Source: Mycogone perniciosa (lineage: Eukaryota; Ascomycota; Sordariomycetes; Hypocreales; Hypocreaceae). From it: DNA of 64,000 bases. The DNA is taken from the NCBI GenBank assembly GCA_025331125.1, contig JAOALB010000084.1, positions 108,068 to 172,067 of the forward strand, read 5' to 3'. Both the position numbers and the translations under genes were made by a program. A model generated the notes under the pieces. That model was not told the origin of the DNA and did not search any database. It saw nothing but the letters and a program-made list of their open reading frames with translations. Every line of letters starts with the position of its first letter. Position 1 is the stretch's first letter. This document shows positions 1 to 10,924 of this stretch, in pieces.

Positions 1-540
1 TGACGAATACAATTGACTTTGTGTGTTTTCATCTATCACCAGTCGTGCGACAGTGTTGGGACAAGATATTCTTCTCTCGATAGTATTTTCTAGATGTCTC
101 GTTACCCCCCCATTATTGCATTCTGTTCATGCCGTACCCATGGACTATCACTTTAACGGTAGAATCTTCAGCTGCACGTTGCGGAGAGGGGGAAGACGTC
201 AGGAGACAAGGAACTTCCATGTAGACATACATATGTCAGTATGCTTTAAAGTTGGATGACGTTTACTCGAAAAGGGATCTGTGATCGGGCATCGGGGGTT
301 GTTAGATTGACTGAGGGTGTATCTGAATAAACGCATGCGAATGATGTGTTTATGATGCCATTGGGCTGCGTGGTGTTGATCCGATTTGGAAATGTTAATA
401 ACATGTCGGCGATGGTTTTCATCACCACTCACATTTCCTGCCAAGCTCTATTTTATTGTATTATGTTGTCTACCTATCATATCAGATATTATTTGACACA
501 GAAACATTTAATTTGTATATGTGAACAATGATCTAGAGGC
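1..540. other. Intergenic, no feature seen
   Basis: Short open frames occur on both strands, but none has codon character or a recognisable domain. I see no RNA gene. Confidence 0.5.
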
Positions 541-710
541 CTACGGAGTACCAAGAGCTGCGACACCTGCTTCGCCACAGCGGGTCAGCGTATCTATCGG
601 CCTTTTGGGAGGCGGGCGGCTCACCTTCAGCAGCTCTTGGGCCAAAAAGCTGGGGTGTGATTTTTGACGTCATGGACTGATAGCTTATGGTTGCGCACTG
701 TACTCCGTAG
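541..710. mobile_element. MITE-like element, 170 bp
   Basis: The segment begins with CTACGGAGTAC and ends with its exact reverse complement GTACTCCGTAG, giving 11-bp perfect terminal inverted repeats. If TA is the target duplication, the element proper starts CGGAGTAC and ends GTACTCCG. A second perfect 11-bp inverted repeat lies inside: CCAAGAGCTGC at 551-561 and GCAGCTCTTGG at 630-640. There is no coding capacity. The end sequence is the same 9-mer scattered through the intergenic DNA of this window. Calling it a non-autonomous TA-target (Tc1/mariner-type) element is inference. Confidence 0.5.
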
Positions 711-1992
711 TGAGTATTATTAGAGAAGAAGTATGATTTGAGTAGGTATTTTTAGGTTTATCATCGGAAGACAGGCATGACGATTGGGGGTTCTTTTGAG
801 GGGATGTTTCATTCCGGTGTTCCATCTCCTGGGCGATGGATGATACATGAATGCCAGCAAGATGTCGGAGAGAGACATGCACCTGAGCAACTACTGGCCG
901 TATTGATAATTATGTATCTAGAGTATCAGGTGTGCATGATTCAGCTGTGGTGTTCCATCATGGTGCCGCTCCGATTCTATTATGAATACGGAGTAGACAA
1001 TAACCGGATTGGCATGTCATGTCATGACGTGTGAAAGGTAGGCCCAGCTAGTCAGTCGTCGTCGTACGATGGTTGGAGAGTCTGGCTTGGCCATTTGTAT
1101 ATGTAGGTATGCTGGAATAACGGGCTCTCCTACCGGCCATTAGTAGTCATGAAGTATCTATGTAGTAACCAAGTTATGTACAATCCATTGCGATTTCTTC
1201 ATCAACTCTGTCTCTCTTTGGAAGTCCGTAAGGACTGCTCGAAGAACAAATTGATGATCGATCGACTGTTGCCAATTTCCGTTGTCACCACACCAGTGGG
1301 TCTTGACCCGCGCCACAACGCACGCCCCCTGTGGCAGCTTCTATTGGCTAATTGGCCAAGACCCATTAGGCAATGCCTCCTAACATGTGGTACGGAGTAC
1401 ATACAGAAACATCTCCAACACCAAAACTTGTTCTTTCAAAAGCCAAATCGCTCCAGCAATGGCATCAGGGCTGTTTGTTCCATACTCGTTTCCGGCACCT
1501 GGCGTCTAAGGACACCCCCTAATAACGCCTGAAAGAGAACAAAGATACACGCTCTCAGGTCACGGCGATGAGGCCCAATGACGCACTCGTCATCCCTGTT
1601 CAACGTCACTCCCTGATCCGATCAAATCAAGCTTCTGGCTTCTGCCGCAGCTGCGTGCCGCCTTTCTTAGTGTCTCTTGTCTCTTGTCTCTGTCTCGGTG
1701 TTGTCCAGTGGAGGAAGCTGCGGGTATAAACTCCGTCCTGCCTCTCCAGACTCGTGGTCAGGTTCTTCTTCCCCTTCTCCCTCCTTGTCTCTCTCACAAG
1801 GCCGAATTATACCCCCCAATAATTACGTCTCCCACCAATTTCTTGTGATACCCATACGCTCTAGTGTTCTATGATACTAAACAACGGCTCTTACAATCCC
1901 TTTCTCACTTACATACCGCCTCCCCGGACCTCCACACTCCTAATAACCTCCTCACGATTTTCAAGTAATACCTACAGGGCCTACCACCCAAC
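711..1992. other. Upstream region of the HAM1-like gene
   Basis: No convincing gene is present. Copies of TACGGAGTA lie near 987 and 1391. The 1149-1532 open frame has no recognisable feature and was not called. The last 300 bases hold a TATA-like box, a pyrimidine tract and an upstream ATG, listed separately. Confidence 0.5.
1725..1797 (+). promoter_or_regulatory. TATA-like box plus CT-rich tract
   Basis: TATAAA lies at 1725-1730, followed by a pyrimidine-rich run from about 1763 to 1797. This is a common arrangement in filamentous-fungal core promoters, with transcription starting just after the CT tract. It is 200-270 bp upstream of the ATG at 1993. The start of transcription is inferred. 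Confidence 0.4.
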
Positions 1993-2038
1993 ATGGCTCC
2001 CCTTGCCAACGTCAACAAGCCGACGGATACAAAGCTAA
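1871..2038 (+). other. Upstream ORF overlapping the HAM1-like start codon
   Basis: An ATG at 1871 opens a 55-codon frame that runs out of frame across the main ATG at 1993 and stops with TAA at 2036-2038. If the mRNA begins near the CT tract, this frame would be scanned first and could reduce translation of the main protein. It depends on the unknown transcription start and on there being no leader intron. Confidence 0.35.
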
Positions 2039-4576
2039 AAGAGGAGGATATCAACCGCAAGCTCCAGATCTACGGCATTTTCCACGCATTCAAAAATGGC
2101 AAGGTTCCATCCGTAAGTCTAACACGGCACCGGCTCCCCTGTCCGCACACCACTTACCGAGTATCTAGAACGACCAAATCGATGTTGCTCTAAACAGCTT
2201 CTTGGAATCCAAAGCTCTTAGCCACCCGTCCGACAAGTTGTCAGACGAGGGAAAGGTGCTGGTTGAAGATGCCAGGGAGGTTATCAATCAGGCAAAGAAG
2301 CTTCTTCTGTCCAAGAACGACGGAAATCTGATCCAGGACTTCATCTGGCAAACGACCCATTTTGAGACTAAGAGCTTCAGCGCCCCTGATGCTCCAATCA
2401 CCAAAGACTCGGCGAGGCGCGATGGCGATGACGCCCTCGAGGGTCTTAGAACCCTGGGTACCTTGCTCATCACCAACGGCCAGTTCCGCAAGCTGCGTAC
2501 GTAAACCCTCACACTCTACGAACGGATCCCTGAAGCTAACATCTCCAATTTACAGTCAAGGATGCCTCAATTTTGTTGCGTGACATGATTGGCGATGGTG
2601 CTACCAGCGCTGCCAACTGGGTTCGCCCCTCAGAAGATCAGCTTCACCAGGTTGATCACGCTGCACCGGACAACACATGGCACGATGCCCCCGATTTTTC
2701 CAGGGAGTCACTGAAGAAGCAGGCACAGGGCCTCTACAAGGGGAACGCCAAAAAGGACACACAGGACGTGGCAGCCGCTGCAACTGACGCCGCACTTCCT
2801 CAAGGCACCGACACGTCCTCCACCCAGGTGAGCCAGGCTGCTGGAGTCAATGCAGCCAAGTCGGCAGCAAGCCAAAAGATTGATCAGAATGTGGATCAAG
2901 AGACCCAGGAAAAGATCAAGAAACGCAACGAGGAGTACCGCCGCAAGGCCAGGGAGTACCTGAATAAAAAAATGCCCCAGGAGCGCAAGGATCAGGTCAT
3001 CTTCCGCCTCAAGAAGATTGTGCTGGAATGCCAGCAGCACCCTGACTACTCCCAGGCCATCCAGACGCTGCTCAGACTGGCTGAGGAGTATGGCAGCCAT
3101 GGTCGTAACTATGGCAGAGGGTCTGCTGATTCAGCCAAAGACGTCCGAACTGGTCTGTCTGCTGTCGAGGATGATTTGCGAACGCTGATTGAGCGATTTG
3201 CCAACGGCACATCTACCGAGGATCTGTGGCAGTCCATTCGCCAGATCTACAAGGACGCTGACAAGGACGACGAACTCCGGGACTGGTTCAGGCAGGTCAA
3301 TAATTACATCCGACGCTGCCTCCTCGAGCAGGGTTATATTCTGGAAGACGCTTCCACCAACGAGTGGGACCGCCTCTACGACCAAGGCCGGTATTTGCTC
3401 CGTGACAAGTATCGCAGCCACACTGATCGTGTGCTTGACGAAGTCAAATTTATTGGCGACCAGTTCGACCAGGACCAGCAAAACAAAGCCTTCCGTCTTG
3501 CCGTCCAGAAACTGTTCAGAGACCTGGGCAATGATGAACACGGGAACGCTATGTTCAAGCCTCATCTCGTCAAGGATTTGACAGAGGTTATTCTTCCGGC
3601 CATTCTGGAGAACGTTGCCTACGTCCCTGTGCCTCGTATCGAGTACTCTGATCCCCAATTCGATGCAATCATTGAGAACCTGGTGTTGGAGAGTGACAAT
3701 TTTATGCCAAATGTCCTCGAAATTGCCAGCGACAACTATTTCCGCTGGGGGCGCAAGAAGATTGCTAACAAGCACAAGAATACAATCGACGTCAAGGTGA
3801 CGGGTATCCAGATGGATCTCCGTGATGTCAGCTACCACATTAAGCGTAAGCGTGGATTCCCCAGCATCACGGATACTGGCGTGGTGGACATTCTCCTCCC
3901 TGGGGATGGCTTCTCGTTCCGCATGAAGGTGTCAACCGCAAATAAGCGTGACTCCCAGCACATGTTCAAGGTTGAGAAAGTCGATGTGAATGTTAAGGGC
4001 CTCAAACTCAAGGTCAAGAAGTCGAACCACAAGCTCCTATTTACCCTCTTCAAGCCTATCGCGCTCAGGGCCGTCCGCCCCGCGCTGCAAAGGGCTGTCG
4101 AAAAGGCCATCAAGGATCAGTTTAACAAACTGGACCAATTCGCCTATCAGGTCAAACAGGATGCCGACCGCGCTGCCGAGGAAGCCAAGCATGATCCCGA
4201 GAGGGCGGTAGCCAACTTCTACCAGCGCTACTACAACGCTGCGCAGAAACGCATTCTCCAAGGCAAGGAGCAGGCGAAGGATGCCGCAAAGGACAAGAAG
4301 GTTAACATGGCTATGACCAAGCAAGATAGTATCTTCCCCAACATACACCTCCCAGCTGGCATTAGTTCCAAGGCTACCGAGTACAAGGAGTTGGCTGCCA
4401 AGGGAGAGAGGTGGGAAAGCCCTGTCTTCTGCATAGGCAACGCCCAAAGGAGCAATGATCTTCCTCCTGCACCCAGGATTGAGAGAAAGCCACACCCTGT
4501 CACCAACGGGCACACAAATGGCAAATCACCTGAAGCTACGAATGGAAAACACGGGCAAGTTCTCACCGCTTACTAG
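1993..4576 (+). CDS. HAM1-like (DUF4449-type) lipid-binding-fold protein
   Basis: Three exons: 1993-2112, 2169-2496 and 2556-4576, with GTAAGT...TAG and GTACGT...CAG introns, giving 822 aa. The first junction restores the continuous stretch KVPSNDQIDVALNS, and the second restores FRKLLKDASILLRDM. The N-terminal two thirds is helical and charged (HAM1 N-terminal type). Roughly residues 470-640 form the conserved C-terminal module resembling bactericidal/permeability-increasing (SMP-like) lipid-binding domains, followed by a helical region rich in K, A and E and a low-complexity tail. Members of this fungal family have been linked to hyphal fusion or membrane work, but the biochemical role is unknown. 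There is no signal peptide. The start is the first in-frame ATG in a good context. Confidence 0.85.
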
Positions 4577-5355
4577 GGGTGCAGTGATGAACTAGCAAGA
4601 ACAAAGAGGAACAGTGGGAACTCGATTGAGAGCGGCATGAGTGTGCAGATGTTATACCCCTTGAGTCAGGCGTGAGATGGATTGTGTCGTCATGAGATAC
4701 CGTTATCAGAGATTATCATGATGGGAATGGATTATGATGGGTAATGAGGGTGAAAAGTGTGCAGGGACATGCCGAACCGGCTTGAACGTTTTTCTTTTCC
4801 ATGCTATGTATCTTTATTCTCTCGTTGGTCTATTCCTAGTTCTAGTACTCATACGGCGTACAATGAGATGCAATTTGATACCAACAGGAGATGAGGGCAA
4901 CATGTGAATAAAGTACATAGGGATTGTGGGATGCCATTTGAGAGGATTTCTCGATGGCTTTGTCTATTTTATGTATTACGTTTGTGGTTCTAAAATATCA
5001 TTTCAATTGAGCGGTTAGATAATTAGAAATGCGATGAGAACATGTGAAGAGTGAGTGAGATGCGACGTCACTTCCGTCACTTCGGCAAATAGTGGGTTTG
5101 TGGTGGCGAAGTGCAGACGAAACCCCGATAGTAGTAAATTTATGCTTAATCCCACATACATTCGAAGTACGAAGTACATACGCAGTATATACTTCGTACA
5201 TCCTCTTTTGTTTCCCATCGTGAAAAGGGAAAAACTGTTTGTTTCGTTTTCGTTATCCTCAAATAACCGTACGGTATCCTCTCCTCTATAAGACACCTGT
5301 TCGTCTCATGTGATTACGAGAATTTAACAGCAAAAGAAGTATCTTGGCGGGCGCA
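4577..5355. other. Intergenic with a TACGAAGTA hairpin
   Basis: No gene is seen. TACGAAGTA at 5168-5176 and its reverse complement TACTTCGTA at 5190-5198 could pair across a 13-base spacer. The region otherwise holds the 3' end of the HAM1-like gene and the promoter of the next gene, including CTATAA near 5284. Confidence 0.5.
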
Positions 5356-7607
5356 ATGGCGGCTGAGGGAACAACAGCTGTTGTCTCTCTCACCGCTGAG
5401 CAGACGCGTGCGCTGTTTGATATTTTGACGCATCATGAGACCTATGCCGAGATTGAAGGGTTCAAAGCACCAGATGCGGTGACCAAGTATGGATTTCCGT
5501 TTACGAGGACGATGGGGGCTTCTTCGCAGGCTGGGGGGAGTAGTAAATCGACGACACCTGTGGAAACGCCGAGGGTGAGAACACCGGTGCCACCATCATC
5601 ATCAGAGGCCAAGGAGAAGAAGAATGCCGCAGATGAGGGAGAAGATGAGGAGGAAGATGAGGAGGAAGGGGAGTCGATGTCGCCGCTGTTGCAGATGCTG
5701 TTGACCAGATTGATCTTACCGTTCCCTGGAGTGAGGGACTTGCCGAGGCAGTTTTGGAGTGTGAGGATGCAGGGCTTGTTTGTGAGGTTTGCGGAGGCGG
5801 GACTATCGGAGAGTTACGATAAGGGGGCGATGGGGACGAGGAAGACGTTGGCAACGGGTGCGAGCAGTGTGGGTGAGATGCTGGCCAGGGGAGTTCTATG
5901 TGGGGTGGAGAGAACAGCTGTGAAGCAAGAAAACGAAGCTTCGAAAGACAAGACGAAGATGCTAATGGGAGAGTATGATAAGGATAAGGCGGAGGAACTG
6001 GAGAGGGCATGGGAGGATGTTGTGCAGGAGTGGGCGTATGGGGATTTGCTGGATGAGATGTTTGATCATTTGAGCAGGACGGATGATGTCGAGGCCCATT
6101 CGCCTGCTGTCAAAGCCGCAGTTGACTATGGCATCATCCAGTAAGGCCTCTTTCGGCCTCTTGAACGAGCACGATGATACTGACAGCGCTATATAGTCTG
6201 GCAACGTTTGCTCATCACATCTTCATCCTCTCCCCGGAAGGACAGTACCTCCTCAAGCTCTTGGAAAACATCAACGGCCTCATCCCTTACAAGATGATCA
6301 AGCAGACCCTGCGCATAGGAAACGCAGCAACCATGATCAGCGGCATGATGCGCCTCCTACTCGCAAAGTTGAGCGTCACGAGCATAACCAATTGGTTCGG
6401 TCTGACTGCCAATGCCGACGATGGGATGAATCTCCTGCAGCGCATCATTTCGCTCGTCCTATCGTGGGACGCAACTGAGTTTCGCAAAAGTGCCGATAAA
6501 GTTGAGAAGAGCAAGGAGGATAAACCGACTGAGGAGATGCTCCAAGCAATACAGAAACACATTGCCGAGGGACGAAGCGAACATGGCGTCGTGCACACTG
6601 CCAGTGCAGAACATTCACAGTCTGTCATCACAGTTATACTCAAAGCATCGAATCCTGAACTTGTGTCCTCCCTGACGGAAGCTCAGCATGCCCAGTGTCT
6701 GGAATATTACTCCGCCCTACTCTCCGTACACGACCGCGATGCTATCACGTCCGTTTTATGCAAACAACCGCCCGACCTCTTCACACAAATCATCAAGGAC
6801 GTCATAGCCGCATACGACCCCATGATTCGAAGTGTACACTCCCGGATTGATCTGCGCGAGTATCTCGAGTCCATGCAGGGCTTCATCTCAGACTTCATAC
6901 ACGCCAGCAAGCCTAAAAGATCTCCTACGGGATCAGGAGAGGAGGAGAGAATGGCGAGCGTGGAGGATTACGTGGAGCTGTTGAGGAAGAACCGCGGGCT
7001 GTTGTATGGATGGGTGCACGCGCTGGCGAGTAAGTGCCCAGATGTGTGGGAGGAGTTTCGCGTATGGGCGAAGGATGTTGCTGTCAAGTTTCAGCGGAGG
7101 GATGAATCTCCCGGGAATCAAGGACACGAGAAAGAGGAGGCGACGAATGGGATGAGTGAGTGTCTCGACGCCTTATTCGCTTCTCTGGATCCTGTAGCGA
7201 GGACACCCGTTTTGGCTGCTATAAACGCCCACGCATCATACCTCGCAGACCTCACGGCCCTCTCCCAAAAGCGCCTCCAATGCATCATCACCAGCACATC
7301 CTCCTCTGCCGAATCTACAGACTGCAAAAGCACCACCCGTGGACCGGGTGTCTACCTCTCCCGCTGGCAGGACCTTCTCGACGAAACACTCATCACGCCA
7401 TCATCTGCACACGGCTCGGTGCGACACGGTCGAGATGTAAAGCATATAACCACAATGGGCAAACTAGGTCTGGGAGGGAAGAGATTAGGCGTTGAGAGGG
7501 AAGAGCAGGATAAAGGCCACAGGGAGCCTGATGTTAGCGTCGTGGTGGAGGCGTTGGGGGAGAGATTCAGGGATGCTGTGAGGGAGAGGACTGTGAGGGA
7601 TGGATAG
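5356..7607 (+). CDS. PX-associated / DUF3818 protein lacking a PX domain
   Basis: Two exons, 5356-6140 and 6197-7607, joined by a 56-nt intron (GTAAGG...ATAG, branch-like CTGAC at 6179), giving 731 aa. The N-terminal ~60 residues (SLTAEQTRALFDILTHH...) match the PX-associated domain type. An acidic run (EDEEEDEEEGE) lies near residues 93-106. From about residue 110 onward the segments LLTRLILPFPGVRDLP and HHIFILSPEGQYLL are typical of the DUF3818 region of yeast YPR097W-like proteins. In that family a phosphoinositide-binding PX domain normally sits between the two modules. I see none here, so membrane targeting, if any, must differ. The ATG at 5356 is the first in frame. Function is unknown, with a membrane-trafficking role inferred from the family. 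Confidence 0.75.
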
Positions 7608-7840
7608 AGGGCTTTGTTTGCGGATTGGGTTTGATGAAGCATTCACGGCGCTATGGGATTTGAGATGTATGAAATGACCAGAAGATACTGGCGTGCATTG
7701 CGTTGTTACTAGTTGTGAGCATAAAGACGTATCCCTCCCAAATGTACCAATTCGTCGTATAATACAAAGCCATATGTCGTTGCCCATGGATCAGAACCTC
7801 CTTTCTGCCAAGGGAAGCATATCAAAGCAATAAGGAAATC

Positions 7841-9508
7841 TCAAAATGGGTCTGGGGAAGGCGAAGAACGCCGTCGCGCTGGAATCTCAACTCGGATAGA
7901 CGATCCCCTGGCCCTCCTTGCGTCATCGCCAGTTGTCGACTGTTTACCACCGCGGAAGGCGTATCGCCGTGGCGAGCGTTGTCTGACCTGGACACTGGGA
8001 GCGTCTGTTTGTTTACGCTGTTCATGTAGCTCGGAAGGCGATTTACTCCTATCGCGGTCGTGGTGTTCAGGGAATCGTGCCCTCACTTTCTGAGATTCTG
8101 GCTTGACTTCACTAGTTGGCGGCGTAGGTAATTGACCCGTTGGTGCCTCTTTAACAGGTTTGACTTTTTGTTCTCCCTGTGACCCACCAACTGAACATGC
8201 TTCAACCTGGACAGCTTCAACCGGCTCAGCCGGCTTTATCATGAATGGGGGCGGCTCCGTCACCGGTGTCGCAGGAAGAGGCTTGTTGATGTTCGCCCAG
8301 GCTTGATGATTTTTCGGTGCCGGTGCTCGTCGCGCGCTGCGGTTGTGCTGCTTTGAAACCGCCTCCGCAAATTCTATTATGGCGGTTTGCGCGCCTTGCG
8401 GGCACTGGTCGATTTGGCCGACACAATATGCCAAACCATCGATGTATCCGTCTACCGCAAGGCGCTGCTGCTGGTCTGAGGGAGGGGGTGGTGAAATAGA
8501 TCGCGAGGAGTCTGAATCGTCGTCAATTATAATATGCTCCTCGTCGTCTATGAGATTGATGATCCCAGCTAGGCCAGGCCCGTCGTTTCTGGAGCGTGGT
8601 TGATGGGAGTGGTCGCCAGTAAGATCAATGTAATCGACTGGTTGCACGTCATCTCCAAACAGAGTCTCATCATCCTCAATTTCGTCCTCGTCTTGGTCAC
8701 TGCTCTCTCCCAATGCCCTCTCCTGCTGTGGTCGAGATTGATCTGGCTGTGGCCCCTTTTTCAACGGCCTCTTCTCGTAGGCCACTTTGACCAGCCTCTC
8801 CCTCCAAATGAGCTTTATCGATACTCCTGTGATGCTCTCCAGGTTCTTCACCAAGGCACCGCAGAACCAGCAGTTCTTTCTTGAGAAGTAAATCTCAAAC
8901 GCTGGTATCGCCCCATCCTCCCATCGTGCATGCCGCAACATCCGCAGGTGCCTGCGCGACACGTTGTTCCAGTCCTGCGTGATGTTGAATATGCTGAGTA
9001 ACACGAAGACAGCATGCACAGCAAGTTTAACTTCGACGTGTGCACCGAGAAAGACACCCGCCATATCGCGGCCCGCGGTGAGGGAAGCCCTGCCATCAAA
9101 GGGGCGGCGCATACGCATAGATAGGAGCTTTCCCATGGCAACAACTCTCCTCGTCCACAAATCGTTTGCCAGGACACTGGGGCCAGCATCAAGGAGATCC
9201 CCTGAGCGACTGACACCATGGCCGCTCTCAGCCCAAGCGAGGACAATGCGCCGGGTGCCACCTTCGGTTACGAGGGCAAGGAAGCCTGTCGTCTTGCGCT
9301 CCAGGTTCTTAGCTATGTCGGAGGCAGGTCGAAGTGCTCTTGCTCGCTCATGTCGGAAGGTGTGTGATAAGTTTGGACCGATAACTTCTACGCGAAGAGT
9401 CGCAGCCACGGGGTCAATGATATGATGAAAATAAAAGAATGGAGAAGAGTCTCGGAAGGCGGCGTCAAACTCTGGGAGCCTTTGTTCGTCTGGAGATGCG
9501 TTTGGCAT
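7841..9508 (-). CDS. OTT_1508-like deaminase-fold protein with SUMO-interacting motifs
   Basis: Single exon, 555 aa. The N-terminal half is ordered. H157-V158-E159 (in GAHVEVKLAVH) and C213-W-F-C216 (in KNCWFCGALVK) have the order and spacing of the zinc-binding HxE ... CxxC of the nucleic-acid/nucleotide deaminase fold, closest in layout to the fungal OTT_1508-like family. The C-terminal half is low complexity: acidic, then proline- and arginine-rich. It holds three SUMO-interacting-type clusters at residues 291-299 (VDYIDLTGD), 316-324 (IINLIDDEE) and 325-333 (HIIIDDDSD). Substrate and biological role are unknown. A structural zinc-binding protein without catalysis is the main alternative. 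The start is the ATG at 9506-9508, and no intron is needed. Confidence 0.6.
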   Translation of the reverse strand: MPNASPDEQRLPEFDAAFRDSSPFFYFHHIIDPVAATLRVEVIGPNLSHTFRHERARALRPASDIAKNLERKTTGFLALVTEGGTRRIVLAWAESGHGVSRSGDLLDAGPSVLANDLWTRRVVAMGKLLSMRMRRPFDGRASLTAGRDMAGVFLGAHVEVKLAVHAVFVLLSIFNITQDWNNVSRRHLRMLRHARWEDGAIPAFEIYFSRKNCWFCGALVKNLESITGVSIKLIWRERLVKVAYEKRPLKKGPQPDQSRPQQERALGESSDQDEDEIEDDETLFGDDVQPVDYIDLTGDHSHQPRSRNDGPGLAGIINLIDDEEHIIIDDDSDSSRSISPPPPSDQQQRLAVDGYIDGLAYCVGQIDQCPQGAQTAIIEFAEAVSKQHNRSARRAPAPKNHQAWANINKPLPATPVTEPPPFMIKPAEPVEAVQVEACSVGGSQGEQKVKPVKEAPTGQLPTPPTSEVKPESQKVRARFPEHHDRDRSKSPSELHEQRKQTDAPSVQVRQRSPRRYAFRGGKQSTTGDDARRARGSSIRVEIPARRRSSPSPDPF

Positions 9509-10924
9509 TGCGATGGCGATTAATTTCGTTTGCGCTGTGTGTATGTGATATTGGTTCCAGACTGGGAGAGGAAGCTGGACATGCTGGTGTTAGCTATGGA
9601 ACCGCCATCGTTGACCAGTCTTACCTGAGCCAAAGCTTGTTTCAAAGCTCTGCTATATAGCTTCAACTTCCGGAAATCAAGACCTAAAGAGAGTCCTTAA
9701 AAGACAAGTTTGGAAGCGGATGAAACAGTCAAGTATTATATGGAGCGACTGAACTGTGAGATTGGTGAGACGAGTGCAAGAGGCTCAAGAATAAACACGA
9801 AGAGACCGAAGCTGAAATAGAACACAGCAACAGAAACGCTGAGTCGCGAGCGGTGAGTGGTGAGTGGTGTAACTTGCCTCAGGAGATAGGGACAATCCTC
9901 AAAATCAGGCACAAGAACGCGTGATCAAGCGACAGGGAGAGAGTCTTGACAACAACAGTATACGCATACACTTTCCCAGACAGCAAGCGTATAAGCAGCG
10001 TATTGCTGCATCCTCACATGGCCGGAGCCCTGGTTTTGTCTGCCTTGTGGAGGTCAAGGTTGATGTTGAGGGTGATGATGCTGGAAAGTTGAGGCTCGAG
10101 GATGTCAAGACATAGAGCCATCGTGAGGGATCAGTGCGCTTACGAGGCGTGAATATGTGAGCAAAATGTGAGGTGAATTTGCGGAAGGGATTCGATAGTG
10201 CATTGTGGCAAGCGAAGCCGTGAAAATGCACAAGATGCTCGATGGTTTCAAGAATTGTGATGGAGGAGGAATAAATGTAGTTGTCGGATTAAGGTTCTGA
10301 AATAGGTACCAAGTATATGCACTCACCTCCCCCCATAACATGCAACTACTAACTGTCCAGTCTGCAACATTTTTTTCCTCCTCCGAAAACCATTCTCTGT
10401 ATAATCATTCTTTAGTAATACTTGCACTTTTTCTCGATTTGGCTATTCGAATTCGAGTCTCCAATCCTTTGTGGCCTCTTGCCAACCTTGGCCTTTCTTG
10501 GTCAACACGCGTCAATCAACAAACAGCTTGATCCACCTGAATTATCGGATTGGAACCTCATTTTCCTTCCATATAACACTGAATTATAAAGGCCTTTTTC
10601 ATTTCACTCTGCTCGTATTCATGGTCCCGTCAAATTGAGAAACGCCTTGCCTTCTGTGCTGGGTGCTGTGACCAGCCTGACCATAGGGTTGATCGGATTT
10701 TGGCAGCTTACTTGGTTCACTGAGATTGGCATGGATCGCGGCATGTCACATGTAACAACGATTATGACAGGAACAGCTTCATGGCAAAGACGCTGGACGG
10801 GTCCAATTGAGTAACCGAATGACCCAAATACCAGGGGAATCTCATTCATACATCTCAAAAATCTAAGACCGTACGCCCAATTCCCAATGCCGCCACGAAA
10901 GATGGAAAACACTTTTTTGGTTGT
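9509..10924. other. Intergenic, no gene called
   Basis: Several open frames of 60-110 codons lie on both strands, but none shows domain features or consistent coding bias. This stretch includes the upstream region of the deaminase-like gene and the 3' flank of rps19. Confidence 0.45.

Noticed and set aside
1149..1532. 127-codon plus-strand frame upstream of the HAM1-like gene
   Set aside because: No domain, mixed composition, overlaps another frame on the opposite strand and contains a dispersed motif copy.
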